Under the pieces are notes generated by a model, which saw only the letters and a program-made list of their open reading frames with translations, did no database searches and was not told the origin of the DNA. Below are positions 12,016 through 24,214 of a stretch of DNA of 64,000 bases, in pieces. This stretch comes from Glycine soja (Eukaryota; Streptophyta; Magnoliopsida; Fabales; Fabaceae). Location of the stretch: contig NC_041021.1 in the NCBI RefSeq assembly GCF_004193775.1, positions 8,190,651 to 8,254,650 of the forward strand. Reading direction: 5' to 3'. How positions within the stretch are numbered: the stretch's first letter is position 1; each line of letters starts with the position of its first letter. Both the position numbers and the translations under genes were made by a program.

Positions 12016-12892
12016 TGTGTATGTACATTGGGGGTGCAGTGACCATGATGGATATCCCTGGTGGGGGAAATAGAGTGGTTAAAGAGTTTTAAGCATCTCA
12101 GGAGGGGAAGACTTAAAATCTTTGATTATCCATAGTTAGCGCATTGATGGTGCTCATGTTTCATACTTCATATTGCATGGAAATAGTATAAACTTTGTCA
12201 ATAAGTACTTGTAGTTTCTCGTGAGGGGGAATACTTGTACTTGAGGGCATGTCACTTGGTTTGGAACTCCCTTGAGACTCAAGTTGATCACCATGGGGGA
12301 AGGGAGGGAAATTGTCTGTGCACGACAGGGTGACCTCGACATTTGCTGTCTAGTTTTCCTAAGTGAGAGTGTCACGTTGACATGCTCAGGCTAATTCCTT
12401 GACGAATGGTACCACATTGCATTTGAGAGTTGAGATAAGGTGCATGCATCATACTGAGCATGATTGATTGGAATTATGGAAGGCTGATGACTACTTGTTG
12501 AGTGTATGATGGACTAATGGATGTTTGTGTATGATTATGGTATTTGTTAATGTTTTCTTACTAAGCACAGTCATTTGATTTTTGTATTGATTTCTTTTAT
12601 AATAAACTCACCTTTGCAATTTTTGTACCATGTGGTTGATACATGTAATAATCACGAACCTTCGTTTGTGGGAGCAGATGAACAACAATAGTGTATGTGG
12701 AGTGAGATTCTTTTATGAAATGGTCAAGCTGATGTGTTGAAGTTGGGATTATTTTGGGAGAGAGTTGTGTTTTGTTAATCAACTCCTTCGTAGCAGGTTC
12801 TATAATTCTTTTTGAATTGAGGATGTAAATCACATATTTAATTATATGTATGAACTTATTTACTTTTTGTTATGTGAATGATGTGTACTAAG

Positions 12893-12893
12893 T

Positions 12894-12954
<61 letters not shown>
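12893..12954 (+). repeat. (GT)n(AT)n microsatellite
   Basis: A GT run passes into a long uninterrupted AT run. Confidence 0.9.
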
Positions 12955-12957
<3 letters not shown>

Positions 12958-13110
12958 TTGAAGTAATTGTGTTTTATTTGGTGAATGTATGTCGCAAAAA
13001 ATTTACTCTCATTTTTCATAAGCAAATTAACAAAGTTTTCATTTAAAAATTAAAATTTACGCGATTTAGAATAATCATATCATAACAACGAGATAGATCA
13101 TTACACATAC

Positions 13111-14346
13111 ACCTTTGTTTATTTGTTATAATGTCATTAGAATATTGCTTTCATATATTTACACACTTTTGTTCTTCTATTTCATTTAAATATGGTATTA
13201 TTATATGCATAGTGTATTTTTTTAACATTTATTATAATGTTTTTAGAATATGCATCTTTGAAACTAAATTACAAGAAGAAAAAAACTTCAATTTTTTAAG
13301 TGTGGCAAATTATGGGGTAACCTTTTCTAATTCTTCAGAATGTTTCCTAATAAAATGTACAAATTGTCTTTGTAACAAAATAAAAGAAAGTATGGCGCGG
13401 CATTGAATATTGAAAAAATAAAAAGGAGAAAAACAACCGTAAAACTCAATGCAAATCAGTTTCATAACAAACTCATTTTTTAATGTATATTTCTTGCTCT
13501 CAAAAATTAAAAGCAAAGCAACTACATAACAAATTCAATGTAAAATCATACATCATACACCACCATAGTTCATTAAAGTTTGAGAATGAGGATATTTTAT
13601 GAATGAATATCTTAGCCTTTTATTTTAATTTAACGGGTTGAGATTTTGACCTCTCAGAAGAATGAGCCGTTAACAATCGTGTTGCGCCATTGCTAGTTGT
13701 GTCATCTTGCTATTAATCTCTGTGTCTCGTTGTTGTCACGGTGTGAGCTTTGCCATTTCATGCTCATGAGAACTAAGAACTAAGATGCAAACTAGTGGTG
13801 GAGAGTAGCAATTGGGTGCTTTTATCGTAAATCATTGTGCTATGAATTATGACCTCTTCAACTTTGCTGGAATCTCGAAATCAAACTGCAAACCTCTACA
13901 CATGAATCATTGCAAGCTTCTCTGTCACAAAGTCAATTAAATAATATTGCTTTGGTTTCTATTAAAAAATAAATTTTTAAAGAATCTTGATTATAAACAG
14001 ATTATTAATAATTTTGCGGAAAAAAAATCAAGAACATATTCAAATAATTATGAGAATACGATATCATTTTCTTGATTCGTCCGGTGCACGCAAATTCTTA
14101 GGATTGACTCTGCTTTAGTGGTAAGAATATATTTAAGCACTATTTTGCATGGCTCCAATCAAGAACAAGCTCAAAAAATATATAGTCACAACTTACCATT
14201 AGATTGACATCTATTATATTGTGTAAGATTGTTTCATTCAAAAAATACATATACCTAGAATAGTATTCCTCCCAGATTGGTTTTTCGGATATTCTCGTGG
14301 AATGTCATTGGTCTTCATAGGAATGCTTGGAACAGAATTTATTGAG
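13111..14346. other. Spacer left of the CACTA element
   Basis: This is AT-rich sequence with no coding or repeat structure that I can support. It ends in GAG just before the CACTA terminus; GAG could be the 3-bp target duplication. Confidence 0.5.
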
Positions 14347-14580
14347 CACTACTAGAAAAGCTTGTTTCTATGACACATTCTAAGACGGTTTTTTTGAACC
14401 GCCTTAGAATGTCACGCGGTGACATTTTTGTAATTAACGCAATTATTATTGTTTTTTACGTCGCAGAATCTAAGACGGTCCTAAATAACCATCTTAGAAT
14501 GCCACATAGTGACAATTTTGTAATAATATCGAACGAAGACAACGATGGTCTTGTTGAAGACCGTCTTCGTTGACTGAATT
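14347..14580 (+). repeat. CACTA left TIR and subterminal repeats
   Basis: The TIR CACTACTAGAAAA is at 14347. Paired ATTCTAAGACGG and CCGCCTTAGAAT blocks lie at about 14378-14412. A second pair (AATCTAAGACGG, CCATCTTAGAAT) lies at about 14466-14500, and GATGGTCTTG/GACCGTCTTC lies near 14545-14572. In this superfamily such motifs bind the small transposon protein (TNPA in maize). Confidence 0.75.
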
Positions 14581-15833
14581 TATAAAGCCCTAGCCACTGA
14601 ATGAAATGCGCGTGCCAAAAAAGCTTCAATCTTCTTTGTTGGTCTTCTCGCATATTTGGTCTGTGTCTCCTGCCGTCTGTTGTGCGTGTGTGGTGTTCAC
14701 CTCCCTCTTGCCATAGCTACTGACGTGCGTGTCACCGTCGACATGGTGCGGCCTAGGTTTTTGGTGGCCTGAGTTCGCGCGCTATACCAGCAGTCGTCCC
14801 TTGACTCCGTATTCACATAGGTAACCCCTTGTTCTGGTAAACCCTGTTCGCACACAAACTATTTTTAGTGTATACCTTCAATGTTAGGCATGGGGTTTAG
14901 GCATATGCAAAATTTCTTTAAATGCACTACAAACTTAGTCTGGGGTTATTAGTGTTGATGCTTATTTGGTGATGTTCATTCTAAAATGTCATGTTTAGGC
15001 ATATCCAAGATTTATTTTCAGCTACTTGGCAATGAAGTGGGAAGTTTGACGAACTTCATAAGGCCAGAGTTTGATGATTATACTCGATCAGGTTACTTTT
15101 TTTCAGCTAGACTAAAGATGAAACTTGAATAAAGCCAGCTTACTTTTTTTTTCTTTAGTTTTTGTTGGCTGCATGTTGCAAGTGATTGCATTGTTTGATA
15201 ATTTGCTATTTTATTTTGATCGACTTTTGCAACCATTTAGAGATTGGAACTAAACACTGATTGCACTCATCCAATTTTTAAGTATTACAATGCCTGGATG
15301 TTAGGTTCTTGCAAAAACAATATGCTTTTTGAGTTTGATTCCTGGAACCTCACTAACTGGTGCTGGTTAGATGCTAGCTTTGTTCTTGACAATATGTATA
15401 TGAGTGAGTCAGAAAAGGTCTTCTCCATTTCTTGACAAATTAATATTGCTCAGTCATAGTCAAACTTTAGGAACTATAATTTGTACAAATCCATCCCTGA
15501 AATTGAAGAAAGAAACAACAAATTATCAGCTTCAAATGTATAAAGGTACAACACATATCTTTGAACTTGTGCGAAACTACACATATGACATACTAAAGTG
15601 ATGACCATCATTACAGTAGCTAGTTGCAACAATAGTGAATCAGGTATTTTAGCCTAACAGAACAATAAATATCCAATAAATTTGTCATTGAATTCAATTG
15701 AACTTCAAGGTTACAAATTGACTCACCATTTTGTGTTAGTAAAAGATATCACTATTTAGTAGCCTGGTCTTGTTTGCTTAGCAATGTGATACCTTGTAGC
15801 CAAAAGCTTCCTAATGTATGTTAGGTGAAATTC
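14581..15833. other. CACTA 5' region, no recognised gene
   Basis: There are short open frames (for example 15244-15435) without recognisable domains. It may hold the promoter and leader of the element or further captured sequence. Confidence 0.4.
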
Positions 15834-16864
15834 TGATACAGAGGTCAGATGTCGTACCAGATGTCACGACATCACGCTTCAGAACATGGAGATTATATTT
15901 GACTGTATAAACAGATTAAACAAGTAAATAACACAAGAGAATTGTTAACCCAGTTCGGTGCAACGTCACCTACATCTGGGGGCTACCAAGCCAGGGAGGA
16001 AATCCACTAAAATAGTGTTAGTTCGAAGATCTAACAGCCACTGTTTACAACCTTCTCACCTAACCACTACCCGTGCAACCTCTACCTAAGAGCCACTCTT
16101 AGATATGAGAACCCCTCTCACTCCCTCTCAATCACTCTCCCGTGTTTACAATTAAATCAAATACACACCAGAGATTGCTCTCTGAACAATAGAGATCAAC
16201 TCCACACACTCAGGTCCAACACTTGATGTTAGGGTGACATCAAGGTGGCTCACAAAACACTCAAGTCCCAAAACTCACAAAATAACTCTTCAATCCCGGA
16301 CTTGGTGGAAAACTCGTGCAGCCTTCATGTTTTTATAGCAGTGTGCGTTTCTGGGCTGCAACTACTTGTGCTGGATGAGATCTATCATTTTCCTGAAAAT
16401 CTGCACTTAAAGATCTAAAAGATACAGTTTGATCTTTTAGTTTTTCTCTTTAATCTTTAATCCCTGAACGAACTATTCAAGTTTGTAATTCGAACTTTAA
16501 TTATCTTTTAATTCGTTCCTAAAGATAGATCGCCAAATCTGTTGCTAACTGCACATTAATCTGTTAAAGATATAACAGATTTATGTGTCCAGTATTTTCG
16601 GGCCGGATGTCAGGACATCGTGTCCGACATCGTGGATCCTGCACACTCTGTTAAAGATATAACAGATTTATGTGTCCAGTATTTTCGGGCCGGATGTCAG
16701 GACATCGTGTCCGACATCGTGGATCCTGCAGCTTCAATTCTTCATTTGACATTTTATCTTGCCTTGTGCATTGTGCAGCCCGATCTGATTCCTTGACATA
16801 TCGTTGGACATCATGTGCAGCAACTCCAGCTTTCCTTCATTGTCTAAGTGCTTATGTTTTAACA
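15834..16864. mobile_element. Probable solo LTR (about 1.03 kb)
   Basis: It begins TGATACAGAGG and ends GTTTTAACA. The flanks AATTC and AAATC match at 4 of 5 bases. It contains CCCAGTTCGGTGCAACGTC, a block I associate with legume LTR repeats. An internal 87-bp duplication lies near its 3' end. The boundaries are moderate in certainty. Confidence 0.55.
16561..16731 (+). repeat. 87-bp tandem duplication
   Basis: Unit 1 (16561-16647) and unit 2 (16648-16731) both begin CTGTTAAAGATATAAC and run through CGGATGTCAGGACATCG to GGATCCTGCA, nearly without mismatch. Confidence 0.92.
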
Positions 16865-16954
16865 AAATCTTAGCCAATCTTTTAAACACTCAGTAGAGCT
16901 AAGCACTAACATTAGGTACTTAGGTATTTTATGACTACTTCCAGTTTGAACTTT

Positions 16955-17960
16955 CTTAGTAGTAATGATGCAATCCTCTCTAGGAAGGGACCAGTCACTA
17001 GAGCCATGAGCAAGAGGCTCCAAGAGGATTGGGCTAAAGCTGCTGAAGAAGGCCCTAGGGTTCTCATGAACCTCAGGGTAGATTTCTGAGCCCATGGGCC
17101 AAGTTTGGGTCCAATTCTCTTTGTACATATTAGACTAGGATGTCATTATATTTGATCCTTGTATTTAGGGCTCCATATTGTAGGTAGGGTACCCTAGAAA
17201 TATAGGATTTTTCAGCCTTTGTATTTTAGGGCACCTAGACTAGTTTTTGTATTAGGGGTAATTTTGTAATTTCACATGCACTAAGTGAATATTTGATGTG
17301 TGTGGTTGGAAATAAATTTAATTGAATTGGTAGAAGCCCAATCCAATTAAATTTTAGAGGGGAAGGTGAGCATTTGCTTACTACACCCCATTGCCACATC
17401 ATATAGTCACGATTTGTGCATGTCCTTCATGCTTTTCATGCCTCATGACACCTAAGCACACTTAGTGGAGAATCTTGGAATTGATCTTGGATTAGTGGGC
17501 TGAACCATAACTAAAATTCACTAATCATTATTAGTGAAATTTTGGCTCCACAAATTCAATTTCAAATTCAAGTGAAATTTGAATTTCCCTCCAATTTTGT
17601 GTGACACTTAGGCTATAAATAGAGGTCATGTGTGTGCATTTTTTGGAAAACTTTGATCATTTGAATATTAACTTCAGATTTTAGAGCTCTTTTAGAGCAC
17701 AAAATTTCGTGCTCTTCTCTCCCTCTCCCTTCATTCATCTCCTTCTTCCTCCAAGCTCTTATCCATGGCCTCCTATGGTGGTGAGCTTCTTCTAGACTCA
17801 TCTTTTCCTTGAAGTGGCGTCTCCTCTATCTCTTCCTTTTCCATTTTGCTGTCATTTATCTTCCAAGAAGCAAAGGAATCCATTGATGAAGAAGATCCTA
17901 GGTCTATAAGCTCCAATGGAGCTTACATCAAGTAATATCACTACTTCCATCATTACATAT
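16955..17960 (+). mobile_element. Ty3/gypsy fragment: pol C-terminus plus LTR-like sequence
   Basis: A short frame reads GPVTRAMSKRLQEDW then RVLMNLRVDF and stops near 17088. GPxTRAMxK is the usual C-terminal end of many Ty3/gypsy polyproteins. It is followed by noncoding sequence with a TATA box (TATAAATA at 17614-17621), consistent with a 3' LTR. The upstream pol is missing, so this is a fragment. Confidence 0.5.
17614..17621 (+). promoter_or_regulatory. TATA box in the LTR-like fragment
   Basis: TATAAATA lies within GGCTATAAATAGAGG. Confidence 0.5.
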
Positions 17961-18468
17961 TAAAGTTGAGAATAATCATTTCCATTTTGGAGATTTTGCT
18001 ACTTGAAAATTGAAATTGGTTTTCATGCATGCACACATTAGGATTTGTGTAGATTTTGCAGAAGATAATATAGCTAAGTTTCTGAGTTCTGAGTGTGAGT
18101 TTCCATTATTGGTATATATTGTTTTGCTACCCCTTTTTTGTCTCCTTATGAAATTAACCTTCTGTTGTTTATTATTTTGGCTGCCTACTAGAACTTCTCC
18201 AGAAATAAACCAATTATCCCCTAAATCACTATTGACCAAAAATTCCAAAAGGAAAAAAAAACACACCAAAGTTGTTGGAAGATGGCCCTTTCTACAAAAT
18301 TAAAAATTTATCAATAATTATGAGTTTGTATTACCCTATAACAATTTTTTTTAAAAAAATACATTCATTATACATAAATGTATATTGTCTCAGTGTCCGT
18401 GTTTGTGATGTCAACTAGCAGCTTAGTATATTAATCAGTAGTTCCAACTAGAATGTTTTTTTTTCTAT
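17961..18468. other. No recognised feature
   Basis: AT-rich sequence inside the CACTA with overlapping chance frames on both strands. Confidence 0.4.
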
Positions 18469-18474
18469 ATGAGG

Positions 18475-18603
18475 GATGACTCCATTGAATGTGTGTTGTT
18501 AAACCCATATCTTGCAGATGCTTGGCTACGTTTAGGAAACTGCATTTGGAAAAAAGAAGATCTAACTGCAGCAAAGAAATGCCTCAGTCTTGCATTAGAC
18601 AAG
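18475..18603 (+). pseudogene. Captured exon of a TPR protein (TPR5-like)
   Basis: The frame reads SIECVLLNPYLADAWLRLGN then CIWKKEDLTAAKKCLSLALDK, a canonical tetratricopeptide helix pair (W, L-G, A spacing). It ends at AAG|GTTAGC, a plausible donor. The similarity to plant tetratricopeptide repeat protein 5 homologues is from memory. No other exon of that gene is visible nearby, so this is an isolated fragment, probably carried by the CACTA. Confidence 0.55.
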
Positions 18604-18605
18604 GT

Positions 18606-18952
18606 TAGCATAAAGAGTAAATTTCATACTAAATTAACCCTTTTAGAATACTTCAGGCTATGTTTGATTTTTTTTTTGTTTTTGCGTCGTTGTTATACCT
18701 TGCTTGGTGGTAGCATATAAATTTAGTATATGAACAAAGTAGTTATTTGTATTTATTAGGATCTAATTTACAGGCATATCATACCATGTACATAGAAATG
18801 AGATCTGCTACAATTATTTGTATTTATTGCAATCAGTCTATCTAAACTCCATTGTGTAGTTCAGACACACGGTTTCAGCAACTTTATGGCTCTCCTTTCC
18901 ATCTTTGAACATAATATGAGAGCAGTACCATCTCCCGTGGCCTGTTCATTAA
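18606..18952. other. Intron-like flank of the TPR fragment
   Basis: Noncoding and AT-rich; nothing else is supported. Confidence 0.35.
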
Positions 18953-19219
18953 CTATTTTGTTATCGAGTTTCCCTTACTTTTAAGAAACTTGTGAATTTT
19001 ACCTTTTGTAAACAAAGGTAACCAAAGGTAGCAGGTAGACAGTTGAGTAGGGTACCCCAAATTCATCCATATAGCTTTGCTTTCATCACTTGTGAGTTGT
19101 TTCCCTCCCTTCCTTTTCAATTTCATTCTTTTTTGTAGTCCTGCATAATGTTGGCTTGTATTGACCTCCACATACTGCCATTCCTCCCATCTTTTAGGTA
19201 GCCCTTCTCCCTCTAACAT
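18953..19219 (-). pseudogene. Unidentified captured exon, minus strand
   Basis: This open frame of 88 codons has non-random composition, with KRWEEWQYVEV, a Lys/Arg-rich RMKLKRKGGKQL stretch and SDESKAIWMNLG. I do not recognise the family. A second minus-strand coding-like stretch at about 19680-19950 could be an upstream exon of the same gene. Confidence 0.35.
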
Positions 19220-19679
19220 TCTTACAACCTCTATGTTGTATCATTCATTAAGGTTGAAGTCAACACTAGTCTCTAGTCTTTTCTCCCGCTACAATTTGTT
19301 AACCTACACAAAACACAATATGGTAAAACCAGTAACCAATACATATAAATTGAATAATAATATGAACCTTACATATGAAACAAAGCACAAAAACCATGGA
19401 GACAGGAGCATATCTTTTTACAAAAATTACTTCAGCTTTTGCTTATCAACATTGTAAATTTAAAAACCATGACTTAAAAAACACAATTCAACTTATTCCT
19501 AGCTTGATAAGCATGTAGAAGTACAATTATAGAACATAAAATTCTAGTAGGTCATCACAACCTTGTACTCCCTGTCTATGCGCATGTTTAATTTGAAGTT
19601 GAGTGTACCAGATTATGAACAATAATATGAACTCAATGCTATTCCCTTTGAACAATGTTTCCACCCCTTAGGCATCGTT

Positions 19680-19950
19680 GTTTTCCACAGAAGAAGGACC
19701 TATATTGTCCATGTCTTCTGTGTTGTGCCATTTTTCTTGTGAGCATTAACTGCTGAAATCCATTTACTCGCGTCAAAACCAACATCCTTCAAGGCAGATA
19801 ACTAAAGTTTCCAACTCTTCAGACCACTACCTGAAGTTATGTCATTGTAGTCTTCACTTTCACAAACAAACTCTGCCTTCTCTCTAGTATTTTTTAGAGT
19901 CATGTCTGGTAAAACAGTTTCTGACACTCATGTCTGGTAAAACAGTTAAG
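19680..19950 (-). pseudogene. Unidentified coding-like stretch, minus strand
   Basis: Read on the minus strand it gives TLKNTREKAEFVCESEDYND then SGSGLKSWK, a stop, and LKDVGFDASKWISAVNAHKKNG. The composition is protein-like, but stops interrupt it. The family is unknown. It may belong with 18953-19219. Confidence 0.3.
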
Positions 19951-19989
19951 GAAAAAGGCATGCTATACTATCTGCAGCATGAGAAACAA

Positions 19990-22903
19990 AAAAGTTTATC
20001 ATGCATCAAGTTTCTGCTTTCTGTCCCAAACAAGCTCAGAATCTGTGAGCACCCAAGATAATAAAATGGTCTGAAAGTTTAAATTTGCTTAGTTGATTTT
20101 CCCCTCCTTCTAGAAAATGAGGTTTGGTGAATCTGGTTAGGGTTTAAAGGACTAGTCTAGGATTTCTATTTTGGTTGAAAGAATCTTTGGTCATGTCATA
20201 CATGATTTTTCACTTCTTGACCCTCTGACAAAAGACTTCATGTCATGATTCCCATTCTAGGCTCTCTTACCCTCTTCTGTCTGAGCCGTAAGTTTTATCT
20301 TCTATATTGGAAACACCCTTCTCTTGGAAAAAATTTCTTTCTTTCCCTTGTTTCCCTTTCCCTCCTATTTATTGAAAGAGTAAAAATTGTTTTTACTTTG
20401 CATAACAAAAGACAGGAAAACAAGTGATTAGCCAATAACAGTGACTCAACTGGCTTATCATAATGTATTTCACCACTCTTGGTACCTCAGATTGGGATTT
20501 GTATTTGCTCAATATATGTTGGATACATATATATCTATGACAGTAATGGTTTCAGAAAAGAAATAAGAAAGGGGGGAGGGGGGAACGAAAAATTAAAGGA
20601 TTACAAAACATACTTGACATTAGTATGGTAGTTTATATTGAAATGTGAAATATTTTACAGAGGAAATCATGAAAAGTTACTATCTACAATATGGTCACTG
20701 GTTTTTTATTGAAGAGTTATGCAGAGGTAGTTGTGGTCCTGTTGTTCTAACTCCAAACACAAGATCATTCTAAAATTCAAGTGTCAACCTCGAGGAGAAT
20801 AATTCATATGAATAGATTTTGGGTTATCCTATCCATATGTTAACTATTACATACAAAACCAATGCATGGATTCTAGATTTTATTTTTCCGTGGATGAATC
20901 GTGCATGACCTACAAACAAAAAAAAGTAACAAGAGAGAAGTGAACAAAACCTTGTCTGCAGTAGTGACAACCGAGGCAACATTGTCTTTATTGAAATTTT
21001 GCAGGCCTGAGATAATAAGTACACCTTAATGAACATTAAACAAACCAGCCCAAAGATACCAAACACATGGAGGGAAAAAATAACTACACCTAGGTGAAGA
21101 AAAGCATCAAAATGACAAAATGGAAGACAAAGTAGTAAATGGATTTTTACTTTAGTTACACTTACCTTAAGAGCTCTTCGTTCGCTGAAATGCTTGAAGA
21201 CATCTTCTCTGGTGGATGACAGAATGGCTCTGGTAGTAAAGCATGTTCTTCTTTTCAATGGCTCTGGTATTGAAGAGTTGGATTATTATGGATTAGTTGC
21301 ACAAGTTCTGATTCAGTTGGCCACCATTGTTCCAGGCCACGACCTGCACATAATTTCTGTTTTTTTGTTAGACACAACAAACGAGTTTTGGTTAGGTCTA
21401 GGAACCTTAATCGCTTTGTCAACCATTTTTTTACCCATCTTAGAAATCTTGTAATCCTACAGATAACAAACATGTTTCCTTACCCAAGTGTCCCTTATTT
21501 GTCTGACTTCATGATTAGCTGCTGAACCGGGATTTGTCAAAGAGCACCCAAGTGACCCTCATGTGTCAACCTGTGAAAAAGCCGCAAAGTACTTAAAAAT
21601 AATGATAGTGGTGTAACCAGGGACAGTGGTGGGGAGTAGATCAAAGGCGAAATGAAACAATAATGCTACTATGTTTGTAGAATTTTTGGCATCTTAATTA
21701 CATTATTACAATTTGGTACTGCCATTGCAGAATCATTTCTAGAATATGTGACATAGTGCTGCCACAGGCATTGACCTACACAGATGCATACTTTGGTCAG
21801 CAAGGACTAACCGCTTGTTCATAAATTCTAGAAAATGGCACTTCCTTTAGGACATATACAAATCAAAGTGAACTAAGCATGTTTTGTTTGCGAAAAACAG
21901 AAACAACGAACTTCATGTTCGAATGTTGACCCTGCTACCCTGGATTTGAATATGGTGGTGGAGGAACACTAAAGTGTTGTCTTTGTTGGGACCACTTCCA
22001 ATCATAACTGTATCTTGATGAATTATGTAGTGCCTATTATGCTTGGAGTTGCTTATTGTTATATGGTTTCTCATGGAGGTGCTGAGACAGTTTCTCTGTC
22101 ATTACATGGGCTACTGGCTGCAGCATATTAGAAGACACATTGATGAATTGCAGTTTGATTCATACCTTGAATGACTAGGTGATTGCAAGTCTGATATTTG
22201 TTTCTTCTAGTATGAATACATTAGGAATTGAGCATGTCATCATTTAACAACAAGTTGTAGTAAGTCAACCCATTAAGACATTGCACTTTAATACATAGAA
22301 ATTATGTTAGAGATAGCAAATACTATTATAGATAGCCATAGTTCTATTTCTGCATGACAAATACACGTGTTCTATAAGAGTTTAAATTATTTTTCGTTAC
22401 ACAATTTTATTGGTACTGTGTTGTTTAATATTTTGTGCCATTTGTAGGTAGTGCTGCTCAAACGTGTGGCATCTTTGAAGGCTACCCCAAAAGTACTTAT
22501 TCGTTGACTTAAGATACAATCATCTTTTCTTCTTTGATCGTTAGTGATAACAAACAGTTCGTCAGTGGCATATTTTGAGGTATGTATGTCATTCTCACCG
22601 TTATGTTGTTAATTAATATATTGTTGGTTCACATGTAACTATTGTGTAGTATTTATTCAACTTCATTGAGCGAGCCATACATGATCGTGGTGAATTAATG
22701 TCACCGCTTTCATATCGTGTACTTGGAGACTAAAGCGAAATGCTGCTGAAATTTACTCAAATTTAACATAACCGTCTTAACTTGTTTGTTTGAATGAAGT
22801 GGAAAATTGTCTTCCTGAATGAGGTAGGGTCACACCTTTCTATGAAAAGAAAAAGGTTCACATGCATATAGTATAATGTACCTCTCATGACAGTACACCA
22901 AAA
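19990..22903. other. CACTA interior upstream of the transposase, nothing assigned
   Basis: Low-coding AT-rich sequence. Short frames such as 20824-21258 (minus) and 21194-21454 (plus) overlap each other and show no family motif. The stretch probably includes the transposase promoter and leader. Confidence 0.35.
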
Positions 22904-23366
22904 ATGGATCGAAGTTGGATGAATAGACCACGCATAACTGAAGACTACAAGAATGGGGTTGAAGCTTTTTTGCAATTTTCTAAAAATAATGCAGCAAGCA
23001 TTGGTGGACTATACTTCTATCCATGTGTTAAATGTTTGAATGGGTGACGACAATCGTTGGATGATATTATAACACATCTTATATGTCATGGTATCTGTCC
23101 TACTTATACAAAATGGATATGGCATGGTGAGTTACCAAAAACTTCATCGACCCCTCCAACTGGTCCAGTTGATGAGCAAGTTGGTGATTGTATAGAAAGC
23201 ATGCTACGTGATCTTGGACAAGAAGGTTTTAGGCAAGCACAAGCACCTTATTATGAGAAGTTAGATACTGATTCAAAGAAACCATTGTATACCGGATACA
23301 CTAAATACACACGGTTATCAAGGGTGTTAGCTTTGGTGAATTTGAAAGTAAGATTTGGGTGGAGTG
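22904..23366 (+). pseudogene. TNP2-type CACTA transposase, N-terminal part
   Basis: The ATG at 22904 opens MDRSWMNRPRITEDYKNGVE and continues with the Cys-containing YPCVKCLNG, characteristic of the transposase-associated domain (Transpos_assoc) of TNP2/TNPD proteins. An in-frame TGA lies at 23045-23047. The frame then resumes with DDIITHLICHGICPTYTKWIW and runs to the Ogre-1 junction at 23366. The same frame continues at 41907. TNP2 proteins bind and cut the CACTA ends. Confidence 0.85.
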
Positions 23367-23993
23367 TGTCGCAACATGCCCTTCGCGGGCGAGCGAGGGC
23401 GAGGCTCACGGGTGCGCTTTCCAAAGGAGGAAAGATGCGCGGAGTCGCCACCAACGTTTATTTGTGGAAAACGTCGGAAAAACCGAAGGAAACCGGTCAA
23501 GATGAAAATTCTAAGTTCGGGAGTTGTATTTACGCTTGAGGAAGGTATTAGCACCTCTCACGTTTGTCTCAAAGGACAACAACCTATTTTTTAGAATTGT
23601 GGAAATTGTGTTACCTTAACTTTTATTTCTTTTTATTTTTTGAGGTCGACAAAAGCGGGGCTTTTGCTCCTACGTACCCTCCTTTGGAGAGGAAATCAGA
23701 CCTACGTAGTTCTTTCTTATGCATGGATCAAGTGATTCTCTTTACTTGAAAGGTGATCATTTTAAGGCGTTGGACCTTAAAAATGATCCTTTTTACTTAG
23801 TAAGACACTGAAATGATAAACTTCCAAAAACCTATTTTTGTGGACGAGCTTGACTAGGCGAGTTTGATTTTAGCCTTAGTTTCACTTTAGTTATTAGTCA
23901 ATTCAATTAAGAATGAGAAATCCCAAAGAGAAAACGTCCGATTGATTTTTCGCTTTACTTTACTAAAAGATAAGAGGAAATTAGGGTATGACA
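23367..23993 (-). repeat. Ogre-1 3' LTR (627 bp), internally deleted
   Basis: Both ends match the 5' LTR, but bases corresponding to about 40937-41879 (943 bp) are missing. The lost part includes the TATA box, so this copy has no obvious promoter. Confidence 0.92.
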
Positions 23994-24010
23994 GTTGCCC
24001 CTCTTTACTT
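23994..24010 (-). other. Ogre-1 polypurine tract
   Basis: The minus-strand AAGTAAAGAGGGGCAAC directly abuts the 3' LTR start TGTCATACCC. It primes plus-strand synthesis in LTR elements. Confidence 0.75.
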
Positions 24011-24214
24011 ACCTCTCATCGGAGATAAGAGGAAAGCAAAGATAGGACACTGATTTCGTCCGCCCTGCCCTTTCCGTGATGACGACTCTCGTCTCTACTC
24101 CTTCTTTTTTCTTCTGCACAAAACAAAATACAAACAACAACAAGAACAACAAATATAATATACATATACACATATACACATATTTGGCGAAGGAACCGAT
24201 CCGGAAAATAACAG

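Larger units (their letters stand above)
10283..13105 (+). mobile_element. Probable second long solo LTR (Ty3/gypsy-like)
   Basis: It starts TGTAACACCCTG, a typical gypsy LTR start, and contains GTGGGAGCAGATGA near 12669, as does the LTR at 6903. The proposed end ATCATTACA at 13105 gives flanks TATAC and CATAC (4 of 5). The 3' boundary is less certain than the 5' one. Short ORFs inside are AT-rich chance frames. Confidence 0.55.

Noticed and set aside
20824..21258. Minus-strand ORF of 144 residues
   Set aside because: Cys/Leu/Phe-rich AT-derived composition with no domain; it overlaps another chance frame.
23057..23539. A single 160-residue plus-strand ORF across 23366
   Set aside because: It is a chimera: the first part is TNP2 and the last part reads into the Ogre-1 LTR. 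It is not a gene product.
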